A stretch of 64,000 nucleotides of DNA, taken from contig BSDZ01000028.1 in the NCBI GenBank assembly GCA_030268105.1, positions 1,016,001-1,080,000 of the forward strand. Direction: 5' to 3'. A program made the position numbers and the translations under genes. The notes below the pieces were generated by a model that did not search any database, was not told the DNA's origin, and was given only the letters and a program-made list of their open reading frames with translations. The DNA is from Volvox africanus. Its lineage: Eukaryota; Chlorophyta; Chlorophyceae; Chlamydomonadales; Volvocaceae. Shown piece by piece: positions 1-13,216 of the stretch (the first letter of the stretch is position 1; every line of letters starts with the position of its first letter).

Positions 1-57
1 CCGCCTTCCTCGTGATCGGCTCTGTTGTTTTCTTGCCTGTCTCCCCTCCGTGTGTAG

Positions 58-3000
58 CTCGCACGCCCATCCTGCCACCATTGAAAAAGGTGTTTGCGGT
101 CATCGAGGCGCAGCGCGAGGAGGAGGCTGAGCAGGGCGATCAGCCCCTGGAGCAGTTGTTACAGCCCGTGCCGGTGCCGATGGAGATCGTGCCGCCGCCC
201 GAGATCAATGAAGTGGATCCGGATGCGCGCGTGCCATCGCCGCCGCCGGTGGGGGAGATGGTGCCATTGGAACGAGTGCCGTCGGTCGACCTCATGCACA
301 GCCGCAGGAGTCAGGGTGAGTGGACGGTTATGTTAAACTATGGGGGTGGAGCTTGTTCAGAAGAATTATTTATGGATGCACAACATATTCACAGGGAATC
401 CTTATATGTATATATAAATGTGTGTTTGTGTAAAGTTGAGGGGGGGGGCCCTCTGAAGGTTGACGCCCTGGGGAAGGCTGAGTAAGGAGTAGATATGGCC
501 CTGGTCGCGGGAACCCACATCCGGCGAATGGCCCCTGATGGGTGGAGATGAAAGAAACGAGAGCGGTCCTGGCAGCCGTGCGGTTGTAGCCACAGCGAGA
601 GATACACAAACGAAAAGAGGCCGCACGGAAAATCGTTGTGTGAAAATCGTTTCATGAGTCGTGCCTGATACATGCACGATGAACTCCTGACAACCCTCTC
701 TCTTGGTTCCCATGGTAGATCCCGCACCCTCACCCTCTTCCAGCTCCCCCCTACGGGACTACAGCTCTTCAATGCCTTCCCGGCTGGAATAGTGCAGCCT
801 ACACTGGTCACATGATAACGTTCCGTGCGCCGTCGTCCCCGTAAGCTTGCTTCTTCTTGCCCATAACCTCACATCCCCTGCTGCTTCAATTTTCTGCAGC
901 AACGCGGCTCCTAGTGACCTTATGTAGAATAACACCTCTTATACAGGTCGCCATCTTTTGCCTCCCTGAATGGAGGCTTATTGGTTTGGCAATCTGCCCT
1001 CATTAACATGCAGGCTCCTCACGGGGCTATGCAATGCCTCCGGAACTGACGGAGCTGACGGTCGCCATGCAGCGCCAGCTGGAGCTCCTCACCAGGGCGG
1101 TGGACGAGCTCAAAGACGTGAGTGGCCCGGGGCCCTTGCCTCAACCCCTACACTTGGGACTGAGCTCCGGTTTGCTAGCCGGGCTCACATGACAGGCCTA
1201 GCAACTAACTAGGTCGTTGCATGTTGTCACACCTTTTACACATTTCATGCCTGGGTATAGTATAGTATGCACGAAGGGAAGTATCGGAGCATTTTGTTGC
1301 GCTTAAATTTCTGTCCATCCGTCCGTCCGTCTAGCATCGTTTTTGTCTATTTGCTTACTATTTCTCTGTCTACCTAGTTTCCCCTGCCTATTCTGTATCT
1401 CTGTCTGTCTATCGTTCTGCCTGCAGGAGCGCAAGTCCTTGCGCAACTCCTTTTTGTCACTTACAGACCGGCAAGGGCGCGACGACATCAACCCCCGCGA
1501 GAACGCCGCGGCTGCAGTGCAGCGCTACTACGATGCGCAGCGTGACAGGAGGGGGAGCATGCAGGTAGGGTGAGGCGGCCTGCCTGCTGGGTGGCATACC
1601 TGACGTCGCGCCTCCGTGCCTGCCTGCCTAATAACAGCAAGATCTCCTTCGACAACACCTCTGTTTTGTGCCGTTGTCCCTCATGGTTTATGCCCGCTGT
1701 TTTGCGCCTGAGTCGCCCGTGTTGACGGTGTCTGCATGCGCTGCTTGAATTGGCACCGACGCAGCCCTCGCCGGAGGAGCTTCAGCGTTTCCTGGATATG
1801 GAGCCCACGCGTAACTTCGGGGACCAGGCCATGTTCAGCGGCGCACAGGCTCCCGACGGCAAGCTGCCCGGCTCGGCCCCTTCGCGAGTCTTGTTGCAGC
1901 AGTTGCACGACGCGGGTAAGGCTGGGGACGGCTGGAAGAGCGTATGGTGGACGGTATGGAGCATGCAGATGAGAGGCGGAGAACGCAGGCAATGACATGG
2001 AGGCGGGCGTAGGGTGGTAAGGCAGGAGGGTTGGGCATATGGTGTACATGGGTTAGGCGGGTAGATCAAATGGCGATTCTTCCCTCTCGTCCAACATGCA
2101 GGTATGCTCGACGCGCTGCCGACGGATGTCCAGGCCATCCTGCGCCGTCGGGGCCCACCACGCGGTCCATCGGTAATGCCGTATGATCTCGCCATCGAGG
2201 CCCGCGACCCACGGGTCGCTTCTGATATCGTGGTGCAATTTCTGGCCTACCGCCACCATGACACGCTTAATGCGCCAGCCAATCTCAAGTCCCTGTACCT
2301 CACATTCCAGTTCTACCATTTCCCGCCCACCACAAGTGAGGTTGGCTTCTTAGTGCCCATCCGGCTGGAAGACGATGCGGTGGATAGCACCAGCGTGATT
2401 GTGCCGGCGGACCCAGCGAAGAAGGGCGCCGGCTTGGTGCTCAAGTTCGAGGTGGACGGCGGCACGGAGCCGGTTCCGTCCGGCCAGACGGCGCAGCAGG
2501 CGGGATTTGAGGCGGCCATGGCGTTTGCGCAGTACCTGGCGCACAAGACGCTGCACCTGGACGTGTGGGACGGCGAGTCGCTGCTTCAGGTATGGTGGTG
2601 ATGGGTTACCGGAAGGAAAATGCGTGGATAGGGGGTCAAGATATGTGTTTTGAAGCTGTGCGCTTTTGCAGCTGTGCGCTGGGGAAAGTCTCCTTTTTTA
2701 ACAAAGAGTGGACGCTTTAGCATAGCCCTCGCTGCTGCCCTTGCCGGTGCCCCTCCTTAGCTTTACCCACTGGGCTCCCGGGTTCTTGTGACTGGGCCCA
2801 TTATCTGCCTACCCTCACAGAATCTGCTCCGTTGGGCGAGGCGTGCTAAGTATTCGGACTTATGACGCCCGTCTTAACGCCGAATCCTCCCTATAAAATA
2901 CACTTCCCGTTGCCGCAGCTCCCGTGTGCGGATGTCACAGTATAGTAACGATTATGTTCCAAAAATCCTAAATTAGGTCGGACCGGGCTCCTTCCTGAAC

Positions 3001-6000
3001 TCATCCCTTTTTCCTCCTCACTGCGCTGTATCGCTCCGTAGCTGGGCACGGCCTCTATGGATCTGCAGCCCCTGCTGCGTCAGGGCCGCGACTTTGCTGA
3101 GTTGCTGGTGGAGGTGCCCATTTTGGACCAGGCGGCGGTGGCTCCCTCGCTCCAGGGCCAGACCTTCGTGGAGGCAGCCTATAACGCCAACACGGGTGCG
3201 TGGTTGGCCCTTGGGATATTTGTCGGGTTTGAGCTCCGATGTTAGGAAGGATTTTAAACAAGCAACAAAACAACGTATGGATGTCAAAATCCTTCTGAAA
3301 TATTACTCCTAATATTTGAATTAATAGAACTAGTGTTACTATCATTCTTTTCGTTTGTATTCTCCGCATGTGCTCCTGCGAAGACCGGGTGGCTAGGTTG
3401 GCGGGTGGGTAGGGACTAACATAGGTAGGGGCTAACATACACGGCCCAGCATGCCTGGCATTTGGGCTTTGTTCGCGCCCAATCTTTTTTGCTCGTCCCC
3501 GCCGCTGCCCTCAGGCCAGAATGACACGAAGGCCACTGTCATCTCCAAGGGCTCAATTGTTCTGCGAATTATAAATCTGGGCCGCGATTCCCGAAACGCC
3601 GACGCCAAGCTGCCCGAATTCGATGATGCGCACAACCGCCCCAATAAGAAGCGCGTGCGTGCCAAGCCGGCCTGGGAGATCCCCCAGTCGCCCATCGCTC
3701 GGGAGTTAGCGGCAATGGGGGGTGAGTTTGCCGTTCTCACTGCCTCTCAGTCTGTCTGATTGACTTCACTGTTGCTTTCATAAGCGTATATTTGCGTCCT
3801 CATCCACAGCCGGCATGTCGGCCTCCCCCATAGGGGGGATGATGGCCAATGCCATGGGAGCAGCTGCCACGACAGGAGGTTACAGCGGCCCCGGCGCCAC
3901 ACCATTCGGTGGGCCCGGCGCGCCAGTTGGCCTGGCGCTACCTGGCGAAGAGATGAAACTGCGCATCCTGGAGAATAGTCATCGAAAAAGTGCAAGGGTA
4001 CAGCAATACTTGCGTCTGGAGGACGCGGACGTGGGACCCGGGGTAAGATGGCTAGGGACATGAAGGGAAGGATTGGACCCGCCATCTTTCACATTGGCCG
4101 ACCACTTAAGCTGATCCAGGCTGACCAGTCTTGAGAAACTCTCAAGTTGTTATATTGGATGATATTGACATCAGGAGGGATGTTTTACTTGCGCCTCTTG
4201 CGCAGCGACAGGGCCTGCGCGAGTCAGGCTACTCGGGACGGGAGGATCAGTTTCGGCGAGTACAGAAGCAGCTGTTGGCTGACGTGTCGGCGGCACGCAG
4301 CCGCCGCAAGCACGACTTCATCCTGGAGCAGCTGCGCAAAAGTATGGTCACACGGCGCGTGGTGCGACCGGCGTACGGCGAGGTTTTGGTGTACGAGTAC
4401 GAGTTCCAGAACCCGTACAGCCACGAACAGGTGTGACGTAGCAAGCGCCTTAATAGTGATTGTTGTGGGCCCTCGGGCTCCGAAAGTACAGTCAGTGACC
4501 CAGCAGGTGTGGGAAGGGAAGGGGGGTTAATGCGTGCTTGAAGGAGTCATGGGCGACGGGCGATGGGGTTTGAGCGCCGGTGGATGGGTCGTACCATGTC
4601 CATCTCATCCCAACTCTACTTCCTACCGTGTCATCCTGGGCCTTATGCAGACGTTTGAGGTGCGAATCAGCAAGGCCGCGGAGGTGTCCATATTGTCTCG
4701 TATGGAGGACTACCGGGCGTTGAGGGCAGCCAACGCACGCTTCCTCGGTACGGTATCGCAGCCGGTCGGGCCGCTGGAGCAGATCATGAGCGGCAACCGG
4801 ATATACCTACAGGTATATTGTGCCTTAATACCCTAATTCCATGTGCGGACTGGTAATAGTTGCTTAATTGGTTGCGGGAAGCACGTCGGATAAAGCTATG
4901 TATGTGTTGTTAAGTGCGTAGGGATGTCAGGTTTGACGATGGTGGTACGGTACATAATGAGTGCTTGTGGGAACATGATGTATAAACCTTTTCATGGAAT
5001 TTATGAGATATATGATGTTGATCCGTTGTTCATTCTTGGGGAATGGTTTGCGCCGCTGCTCCCTTTCTAAATAACAGGCTCACGAGCGCATCACACTGCC
5101 GTTTCGGCTCCAGTCCTTTGAACCCCCCGATGCGTACAAGAGCAATGCCGTATCGCCACCGGAGCCGCCCGTCAACCAGTCCCTGGCCGCCCGGGTGCAC
5201 AGCTCCGCTGCCGCCGCCGGCCGCGGTAGCCCTATGCGGCCAGCGGCGGTAGGGGCCACTGCCGTTAACGCCCCAGGGGCGCTGCCGTCAGGCCACACCG
5301 TGTCCATTGAGATGATCAGCACTAAGGATGACGTTCCCGTGTCGGTTCTGGAGCTAGAGGTTGTGCCCCGCCCCATCATCATTGACCGTACGTTCAGGTT
5401 GGTGTTGGGAGTCGTCGGCGTGTGTGGCTGGTGGTATGAAAAATGTTGGGATGCGAAGGCAGGCGTTTTCCCGGGGTATGTAAATCGTTATGGCGGAGGA
5501 CCGTTTTCATTTTACCTGCCACCCCAAGGCCCCAACCCAACCCAACCCAACCCACGGGCACAGGTATTATCAACCGGAGCGGCAGCTACTCCGCACTACC
5601 GTCAAGCTGCGCAACCTTCCTGGTGCACAGGCCTCATACTTCGCCGCCGCAGCTGGTGCACTTCGACATGTGTGTGCCGCCTGTAGCAACCCTGATGTAA
5701 TCCTGGGCGTCGGCAGTAGCGCTCTGACAGCGGGCCCCGACCGTGACGAGCTTTATCTCAAGTACAAGGTTGGGGGCGCACCCGAGGTGGCGCACTTCTA
5801 TGTTCTGCTGTATCTCGACCGCCTCATGGCCCGGCCGGTGGAGGTCTGGCAGGTATTCGTGCATGCACTGCGCAAGGTAGACATGCGTGCTATGATCGGT
5901 CAGACCAGCCAGGCGAGCGTAGTGGTGCGAGGTGTGGTTTCAAGACGCGTCGCGGCCTACAATACACACCCGGACGAGCTACAGGTGGGGTTGTGTGAGA

Positions 6001-7170
6001 TGCCCTTAAAATGGCTCTGCCGAGCTGAGATGGGACACAACGGGGGGGAGCGCTGTGCTAAACGGCGTTGAGATGGGACTGGCTGTCATGATAAGGTAGG
6101 GGAGGAGAGGACTACTTCTGAGGGTGGCTGAACTAGGAGTTAAGGAAGAGCCAGCAACAGCGGTCTGTGAATTCCTCATCTTTTCCCAGCTCAGACTACA
6201 TTGATTTTTGGGCTAGAGGAGTGGCGACTTAAGTTGATGAGGACAGTAAATCACTTACCTGGGGGACAGCTGAGCGTATTTGCTGCTTCCCAACCACCTG
6301 CGGTATTGGCAAGTACGCTGCGCGCGTAAATACCTGCAGACAGTGCCCATGATTTCTCTACCTCTTATCCGCAGGTCTCACCCGATTCGTTCGTCTTGGT
6401 GGGCGGCGCTCTCACAGAGCTGCTCGTCAGCTTCCGCCCAGTGGCGGTGGGCATCAAGGACATCAAGATTAACATTGTGGACAGCGAGACGCGGGAGCTC
6501 GTGTACGCAATGCTGGTGACTGCGGAAGCGCAGGGCCCATTGATCACCAGGTGTGCGGTCGCTCGGGGCCGGGGATGAAAGCCTGCCACACCATGGTTGG
6601 TCTCGCATTGCTGGGAACGAAGGCCCAAATCCTTCGGGTGCTGTGACACACTTATGTGACAACCGACCGAAGGCGCAGACCACATGCACATATGCTAGAT
6701 AGTTTAAGTGCCCTATTGTGGGTAGATAACACAGCGGCTGTCCATGGGACGCGGTGGTATGAGGAACCGGTTAGGAAAAATGCATCGGATAGTTCATTCA
6801 TGTTTTGTTTGGCTATGCGCTGTGCACCCGCTGTGTGAAAAGCGACAACTGACCACACATCGCTTCTGTGTACCGTTCTCGCAGGACGTTTGAGGTTGAG
6901 CTGCCTGTGGGTACCGTGGCAAACAAGAAGATCACCTATACGAATCCGTACCAGCACTACCGGATCTTTACGTTGCGATCCAACCAGCCCTGGCTCGTGC
7001 ACTTCACACCGCCGCGGCTGCAGATGCCTGCCGGTGCTACTCGGCCGGTAGGTATAACCTTCGACGCACGTGCCGCCACGGCCGGCATGGTAGATGCATT
7101 GGTATTCGTGAACGACGACGAGGACAAGACAGAGGAGTGCCTCAAGATCCGGGTGCGGATTTACAAGTGA
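58..7170 (+). CDS. NPHP4: Nephrocystin-4 (NPHP4), 3' part, 5' end outside window
   Basis: NPHP4 is a scaffold of the ciliary/flagellar transition zone, where it helps gate protein entry into the organelle. Exons by phase-consistent splicing: 58-315, 1014-1117, 1427-1564, 1765-1915, 2102-2589, 3042-3195, 3515-3721, 3810-4042, 4206-4430, 4651-4812, 5078-5397, 5564-5984, 6375-6550, 6885-7170. They encode about 1106 residues and end at TGA 7168-7170. The last exon carries the NPHP4 C-terminal signature, including KKITYTNPYQHYRIF and VFVNDDEDKTEE, which matches the vertebrate ending (TYTNPYPSRRTF, INDHEDKNEE) as I know it. The preceding exon (GIKDIKINIVDSE) and the IIDRTFRYYQPE junction at 5397/5564 also fit the family. 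The exon ending at 5397 has a weak donor (GTTGGT) but is the only one that keeps this motif. The first exon begins in mid-codon after an acceptor at 56-57, so the N-terminus lies upstream of the window. Confidence 0.92.
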
Positions 7171-7217
7171 GGGCACGTTTTTTTTGTGGAGGTAGAGGGT
7201 CTGGTTGCAGACGACTA

Positions 7218-7222
7218 TGTAA
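7218..7222 (+). terminator. Candidate NPHP4 polyadenylation signal (TGTAA)
   Basis: TGTAA is the usual polyadenylation element in Chlamydomonadales. This copy lies 48 nt after the NPHP4 stop, which would give a short 3' UTR. The pentamer is common by chance, so this is only a candidate. Confidence 0.35.
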
Positions 7223-10200
7223 AACATGTGGTGGGGGGGCCATACACGTCGGGAGGGGAGGTATGAAGGTGTTGCTGTTGGTGGTGATAATGGAACGCGT
7301 ACATACTGAGCAAAACGGCTAAGTGAAGCGTAACATTTCGGGTCTCTCGGAACAGGTGGGAGGTTGGTTGGGGCTTCAATACCATGGTGTCGCAATTAGA
7401 AACATCGGCATTTCATTAAGGAGGGCACCCAGCTAGTGTACAAACTACTGAGGAACAATCTTGGGTACTCTTATCTGGGTATAGATACAGTTGCCAAGCC
7501 AACGGATGCATGACGGCCGTACTTGCAAGTGGTCACGGTTTTTGTGGAGGCTGGTGTGCATCATACTGATTTACACAACGACCCTCATCGAATTGCTTGG
7601 CGTTGAGATTAATTTTTTCAAAAGTCAACGTGGCAAAATGAGGCAATGGCAAAGGCAATTAGTAATGTCTGCTAAGTGCACATGGGGGCGCTTAACGAGC
7701 ACACCTTGCTCCCTCACATCTAGCGCTCCACACACACTTAGCTGTGAATTACACTGCAAGAAATACACCATCTTAAAAGACAGCCGATAGTTGCACAGCA
7801 GAGATATATAATGGAACACGCTACACGACATAATTTACTAGATCCAGCAAAGTGGGATGGTAACCAGCCTTTATTGCCATGATGAACCTCACCACCCGCG
7901 GACAGTTGGGGAAAACTTGAAACGGCATGTCCTTAATCAAGCATATCATGTTGTCTGCTAAATCTCGTTAGACACTATTGTCCCAACAGGGTAATCAACA
8001 ATGCCAGTGGTCGCGCCGAACGGAAACATCGAAGCAGACGCGACAAAGAATGGCCGGTCTAAGGCCCAGCGTCCACAGCGATGACTAGACATTCGTAGGC
8101 AACTCGAAAAAGTAACACCAATAAAACACCGCCGCCTTTATACCTCCCCTGCTCCAGAACCATAACCGTTCGTACCTCGACTGTAGCAGAAAACCGTAGT
8201 TTTCTTAGCTACGCTTCATAAAACTGATCAGTTTCTTGCCATCAATATTTGTACGTGTCTGAGCGCAAAATCTGATTGCACTTCATGGCGCACACGGACG
8301 AAGCCATTCCAATTAAGTGCAGTACGAGCTTAACCAAGGGGCAACGACACGCAATAGCAGCAAGATGTTGCGGCATGTCGCAGCCGCAACGGCATTGCCG
8401 CATGCGGTTTTCATTCGCTGCCACAGCAAAACCAGGAAGCACACAAGCCCCTTGCAAGGATGAGGAAGCCGAGACCAATATTAAGACGCCCCACGCGGGG
8501 CCTTCTGGAGGACTAAATTGGGCAACCTAGTAGCATGGATGCATGCCACCGGCACTGCAGCAGCTTCCGCCGCGTCAGTGCAGTCCCACACCTTATCAGG
8601 CGGGGCACCGTGGTCGATGGACGATAAATAACGTAGTCACATCATAAATGAACACCTACAATTAACATCTGGATAGGGCGTGATAGGGTAATTGTGTGTT
8701 GCAGTGCATCTCCTAGTAATATGCGTGTACGGAAATACAGGCACATGCCAAGCTGGTAAAGACAGCAGTACCACAAGGGAAGCGCCGTAACAGTCTCACA
8801 GGTCGCGATAAAAATGGGAGACCCGCTAGACTTGTGAAGTATGAAACATATTGTACGGGATTGTTCTATACGTTACGGCATGGGCATCTTGCTCCCAGCC
8901 TCGTACAAGTTGCGGGCAAGCTCGTCGTACACATCACGGATTATCCGTTGCACTTAACAAGGTATACGGCAATAGGTATGATATGGCACCGTATGATACA
9001 TCCCACTGCAGTGGTGTCCAAGATTGCACCGAAACCGTACGGAGCCTTCACGGAGCAGAATTTCATATCTTCAACGTTTTATTTCTCAACTATCTTCCAA
9101 TTGTCATGCATGCGATGATTAGGGTTAACGGTAAATAGTACGATTAAGAAACACGCACAGATCCTTACGCATAGTGCACGCACGGTCGCATATGTGCAGA
9201 AATTGATGATGCCGCAACCATGATAGCATTTCCTGGGCGTAACGATATGGCATCGGAGGCAGGCTTCAGCCTCCGCTGCCGCAGTCCCCACCCCGCATGA
9301 AGTAGATACACAAACACAATGATGTGGAAAGTACCAAAAAACCAGGAAATCCATGAGCGACGCATAAGCGCACACTACGCAGGGTTGAACCTGGGAATTC
9401 GCGGCCGGATAAATGTCATGGGTGAAACCAAAACAAAGGAGGACTTCAAACGATCCGCTGAGATCTTCTTTGCCACCGTATTGGTCGGATAAGACTTGTA
9501 CTCAACTACCATATGTTGTATATATCATTTTACCCGAGCAACGCAGCGTTATTAAGTCCTCAAACATGCACGATATGCGTAAAGAAATGTGTTTTGTGCG
9601 GCCCGTCGTATCCACATTCAGGGGCTGTGAGCAGCTTCACTCATAAAGTTTTCTTCAGCGCATGCGCGAGCGCGCATCTGTGGATGCTACAAATCGACGT
9701 TGAAACCCAACGAACTCTCCAACCTGGTGCCCATAGCTCTGCGATGCCCGGATGCCGGGCCCCCTGGAGACTCTCTCACAGGGAAGAGGTAAAACGTTTC
9801 TAGAGCAGCGGAAACAACAAATACCCGCACTTCAATCTCGGAGCCCACAGCGACAAGGCGCTCCCCCTCTCACTCTCAAAAAATCTGCGGGCCAACAAGT
9901 TAACCACGTACCGACCAAAACCTGGAAATGGACAGCAGGCCTATCACTGTAAGATCCGACAGGCGTTTGCAACATACATAAACCATCACCATATGCAGTG
10001 GCGGTGCGGGGTACAGCCCTTTACCATCAACATCTCAGAGCTGAAGACGCAGCGAGTCGCGGCTTAGGTGCGGTAATTCGCACCTTAAGGCATTGAGCGC
10101 TTTCAGGCTTGTGGGTTTGGACCGACCCATTTCAACCAGAGCTCCCCCGACCCAGAACCCAGGACGAACTTCCATTTGCTCTTCGCCGTTACTCTTGCTA

Positions 10201-10604
10201 ATACCAAAACTCCGAGCCAATACCGCGTTATGATAACATACCCCTCCTTTTCCACCCTTCCGCACGTAGCAAGTCAGTGATTGCATCATTGGTGCAGTTC
10301 ACCTGGGCCGCGAGTTCACCTCGGGTCATTCTCGTAGACAAAAAATTTGCGGTAATACAAACAACATTGGCGCAAACGCAGGTGAAAGGCTAGCCCTGCG
10401 ATCCAGGACACCTACCGAGGCTTCTGCATTTGGGGGCTCATCTCGCGGTACGTGACAGCACCTTCTGGACCCGCCAGCATGCACGTACACCCCGAGAAAC
10501 TCTGGGAGTACCCGGATCTGCCCCCAGGTACCAAGAGGCTCGGCCATCGCCCATCGGCCAAGATGAGCGCGCAAATGGCAGTGCAGGAATGTCTCTCCGC
10601 AGGG
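7223..10604. other. Convergent intergenic region, no recognised gene
   Basis: This 3.4-kb stretch lies between the 3' ends of NPHP4 (+) and the Ser-rich gene (-). It is AT-richer than the genes. Open frames are short (under 100 codons) on both strands. None shows a recognisable motif or a convincing series of exons with splice sites. An 84-codon minus-strand frame at 10035-10289 is the only one with balanced composition, and I could not place it in a family. The stretch may contain decayed mobile-element sequence, but I see no terminal repeats. Confidence 0.5.
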
Positions 10605-13216
10605 TCACTTGGTCCCAGTTCCGCTACATTTAGTCTCTACCTGGCCACCGTCACCATCACGTGCGCACCCGCGGCTCCGTGTGTGCTCCGATTGCACAGC
10701 CGCACCTGTAGCTCCTGTAGCTTCAAGCGCCGCTTGAGCCTCAAGGTCACTGCTAGGTGGCGAAATCTGGTAGAAAGGGAAAAGCTCTGGCTTCGTCGGG
10801 CACCCGCCCCCACTTCCTCCGGCGCCACCTTCATCTCCACTGTTGTAATAGTGACGGTAGCTGACGGACAGCCGTGAGGGGGAAAGCTGCTGTGCGTGGC
10901 CCTCACTGTGTCGCCCGTAAACCCCGATCGGAGGTCCCAAACCGCCGCCCGAAGCACCACCGCTCAAGCCACCGCGACCAAAAGCACCAAAGTCACCGCC
11001 ACCCCCGCTGCTGCCACCAGCGCTAGAGCCCACTGAGCCGCTACCTACACCTGCAACAGCGGGGTGGCCGCCGCCGCCGCTGCCTCCACCAATGGCGGCG
11101 GCCGCGGCGCCCAACGGCAACGCCGCAGCCGAAGCTGCTGCTGTCACCGACGCTGCCGCCGAGCTGCGCATTGACCGCACCGATAAGGACTTAAACTCGC
11201 CACGCAGCTGCTGCAGCGCTGCATGGGTTTGGTTCTGGAGTCCCTCGCACGGCGCCAGGGAACCACCGAAGCTCAAGCCGACGGGCCCATAGCTACCAGC
11301 GCGTGGACGTTCGCGCCAGGAGGTGCGGTTCTGCTGCAATCGCACCATGAACTCGTCGTCTTCGGACGGGCGTGCTTGCAGCCGGGCAGCCGAGGAGGTA
11401 TAGCTGTGGCGTGAAGACGCGCCGAGACTGTGCGCGGCGAACGCGGAGTGGTGACGGATCGGTGTGAATGCACTGCCGCCTCCCCCAATACCAATACCGA
11501 CGCCGGTCGCCACTGTCGTTGACCTTGGACTGAGCCCCGTGACGTGCCCTGCAGCTGCCGTATCGCTTTCTGTATCAATCGCCTCGTCATCGTCCAAGCC
11601 TGGCGGGCCACGACATGGGTAAACATGGTTCGCGAGGCACCTATGAGGCCTATGACTTCGATCTTTGTGCCGGTGCCGGTTCTCAGTACACTGACGGACT
11701 GTCAACCAGCGGCAAACCACACCTTGGTGTGATGAACATGACCACGGCCACCCAGTCTGGGGGTGCACGATACAAACTGAACCACATATGATCGCACTCA
11801 CCCAAATTGAAACAACCCACACCACGATGAACGAAATGATGACCTAACCCGCCGGTAACCTGGGCGGGCGCAGCCCCCAGCCCGCACGTTATGCTGCCCA
11901 CCCGTCCCCTTTGCTTATTACAACATTTTACATGACGTATCCTTATGAGAAAGCGCTTAAGACCCAATTACTACTGCCCTCTTCGTCGGCTCGACTCCAC
12001 CTCGTCATTTGCCTTACTTACCCGGTCCACCCGACTCGGACCCTGCAACTGACGACGCATAGCCCAACAGGTCCAGATGATTGCCGAAGTCCGAGGTGCC
12101 ACGAGTAAGGCTGGGCTGACGGGCTGAGGAGGGCCGCCCAATCATAGCTGCCTCGCCGGGGCTAGTCACGTTGGAGCCGCCGGGCACAGAGCGCCGAAAG
12201 TCAATGTGGCTGCCGCGAGCCGAGAAGCTATTGGAGGACAGTGCTCGGAAGGAGGGCGATAGGGCCGCTGGCGACATAATTGGGCCGTTGCCGCCCGTGC
12301 TGCCGCTGCCAGTGGGCTCAAGAGTGGGAGAGTTACCGCTGCGGCGGAAGGAAGGCATGGAGAGAAGCGGATCCTCGAACTTTGTGGGTGTGACCTACAC
12401 GAAAATGGGTCGGTAAGGGGGAATAATTCGGGTTGAGGGTAGGGCCTGGGAGAGGTCGGTAAGGGAAAGGAATGAAGGGCCGTGCGGAGATCGCTGCGAG
12501 TAGATTGCTCCTCGAGTTTTTGGGACTGACATATCAAGAGGAGTTAGAGTCTGCCTTTAAAACTGGCTTTTATTTACGGGAAACGGCAGAGGGTGTGGCT
12601 GGTCTATTGCGGAGCGAACAGGTCAGCAAGCGCACTTTCTTGTTTATGGCCAATGACGACAGAAACTCAAACAAATAAGCAGAATGCACGGCGTTAGCTT
12701 TGGACGTCCGCACACGTCAGCAGCCGTAACGAAAATGGTCCTTGACTGGCACCTCGACCGATACGTGCGAAGACGGTATTTGCTTCGATGCGCCCCTTGA
12801 TGTTTGGTAACTGATCAATAAAAGGCATCGTTGTTTGACATCAGGCACTGAGAAGCCGCAGTCACAACCCTTCTGGGTTCAAATCAACGCAGAAGGTAAC
12901 ATGCAAGCGCGACCCTTATTGAACACTTGCCATGCTCTATGACGATACTCACAGGCTTAGGGCTGCCTAATCCTGAGCCTCCAGACCCTTGCGAGAGCAG
13001 CATTTGCTGCGTCGTGCGAGGCGAGTTCGACGACCGCAGCTCGCTGTTCGCCACAATGCTTGAATTACGCCGGCTTGGACTCCAAACATTTCTGTCTAAA
13101 ATGTCATCACTTGTATTCAATGGCGCAGGCAGCTTGAAGCTCGGCCGTCTTCCCTTTTCCACGCTCGTGGCAGGTTCCGTATCCACATCAAGGATATCAG
13201 CAGCAGGAGAAGGCAT
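10605..13216 (-). CDS. Ser/Gly/Ala-rich protein of unknown function
   Basis: I do not recognise this gene. Three exons join in phase: 13216-12953 (start ATG, donor GTGAGT), 12394-12022 (donor GTAAGT) and 11599-10605 (stop TGA), giving 543 residues. The protein looks largely disordered. The first two exons are rich in Ser, Pro and Arg with repeated basic-Ser sites (RRPSFKLP, SPSRRNSS, RRSGNSP, ARQPSLTRG) of the type used by basophilic kinases. The third exon has a short acidic start (LDDDEAIDTESD), a patch with predicted helical content (LAPCEGLQNQTHAALQQL) and long Gly/Ala/Ser runs. No catalytic motif, signal peptide or membrane segment is visible. A CAG/GTAGAG donor-like site at about 10640 could extend the gene into more exons, and no clear TGTAA signal was found downstream, so the 3' end is uncertain. 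An acceptor-like site just before the ATG leaves a further 5' exon possible. Confidence 0.6.

Noticed and set aside
12866..12900. tRNA-like B-box string GGTTCAAATC
   Set aside because: The T stem does not pair and no acceptor or anticodon arms could be folded. It lies in an intron of the Ser-rich gene.
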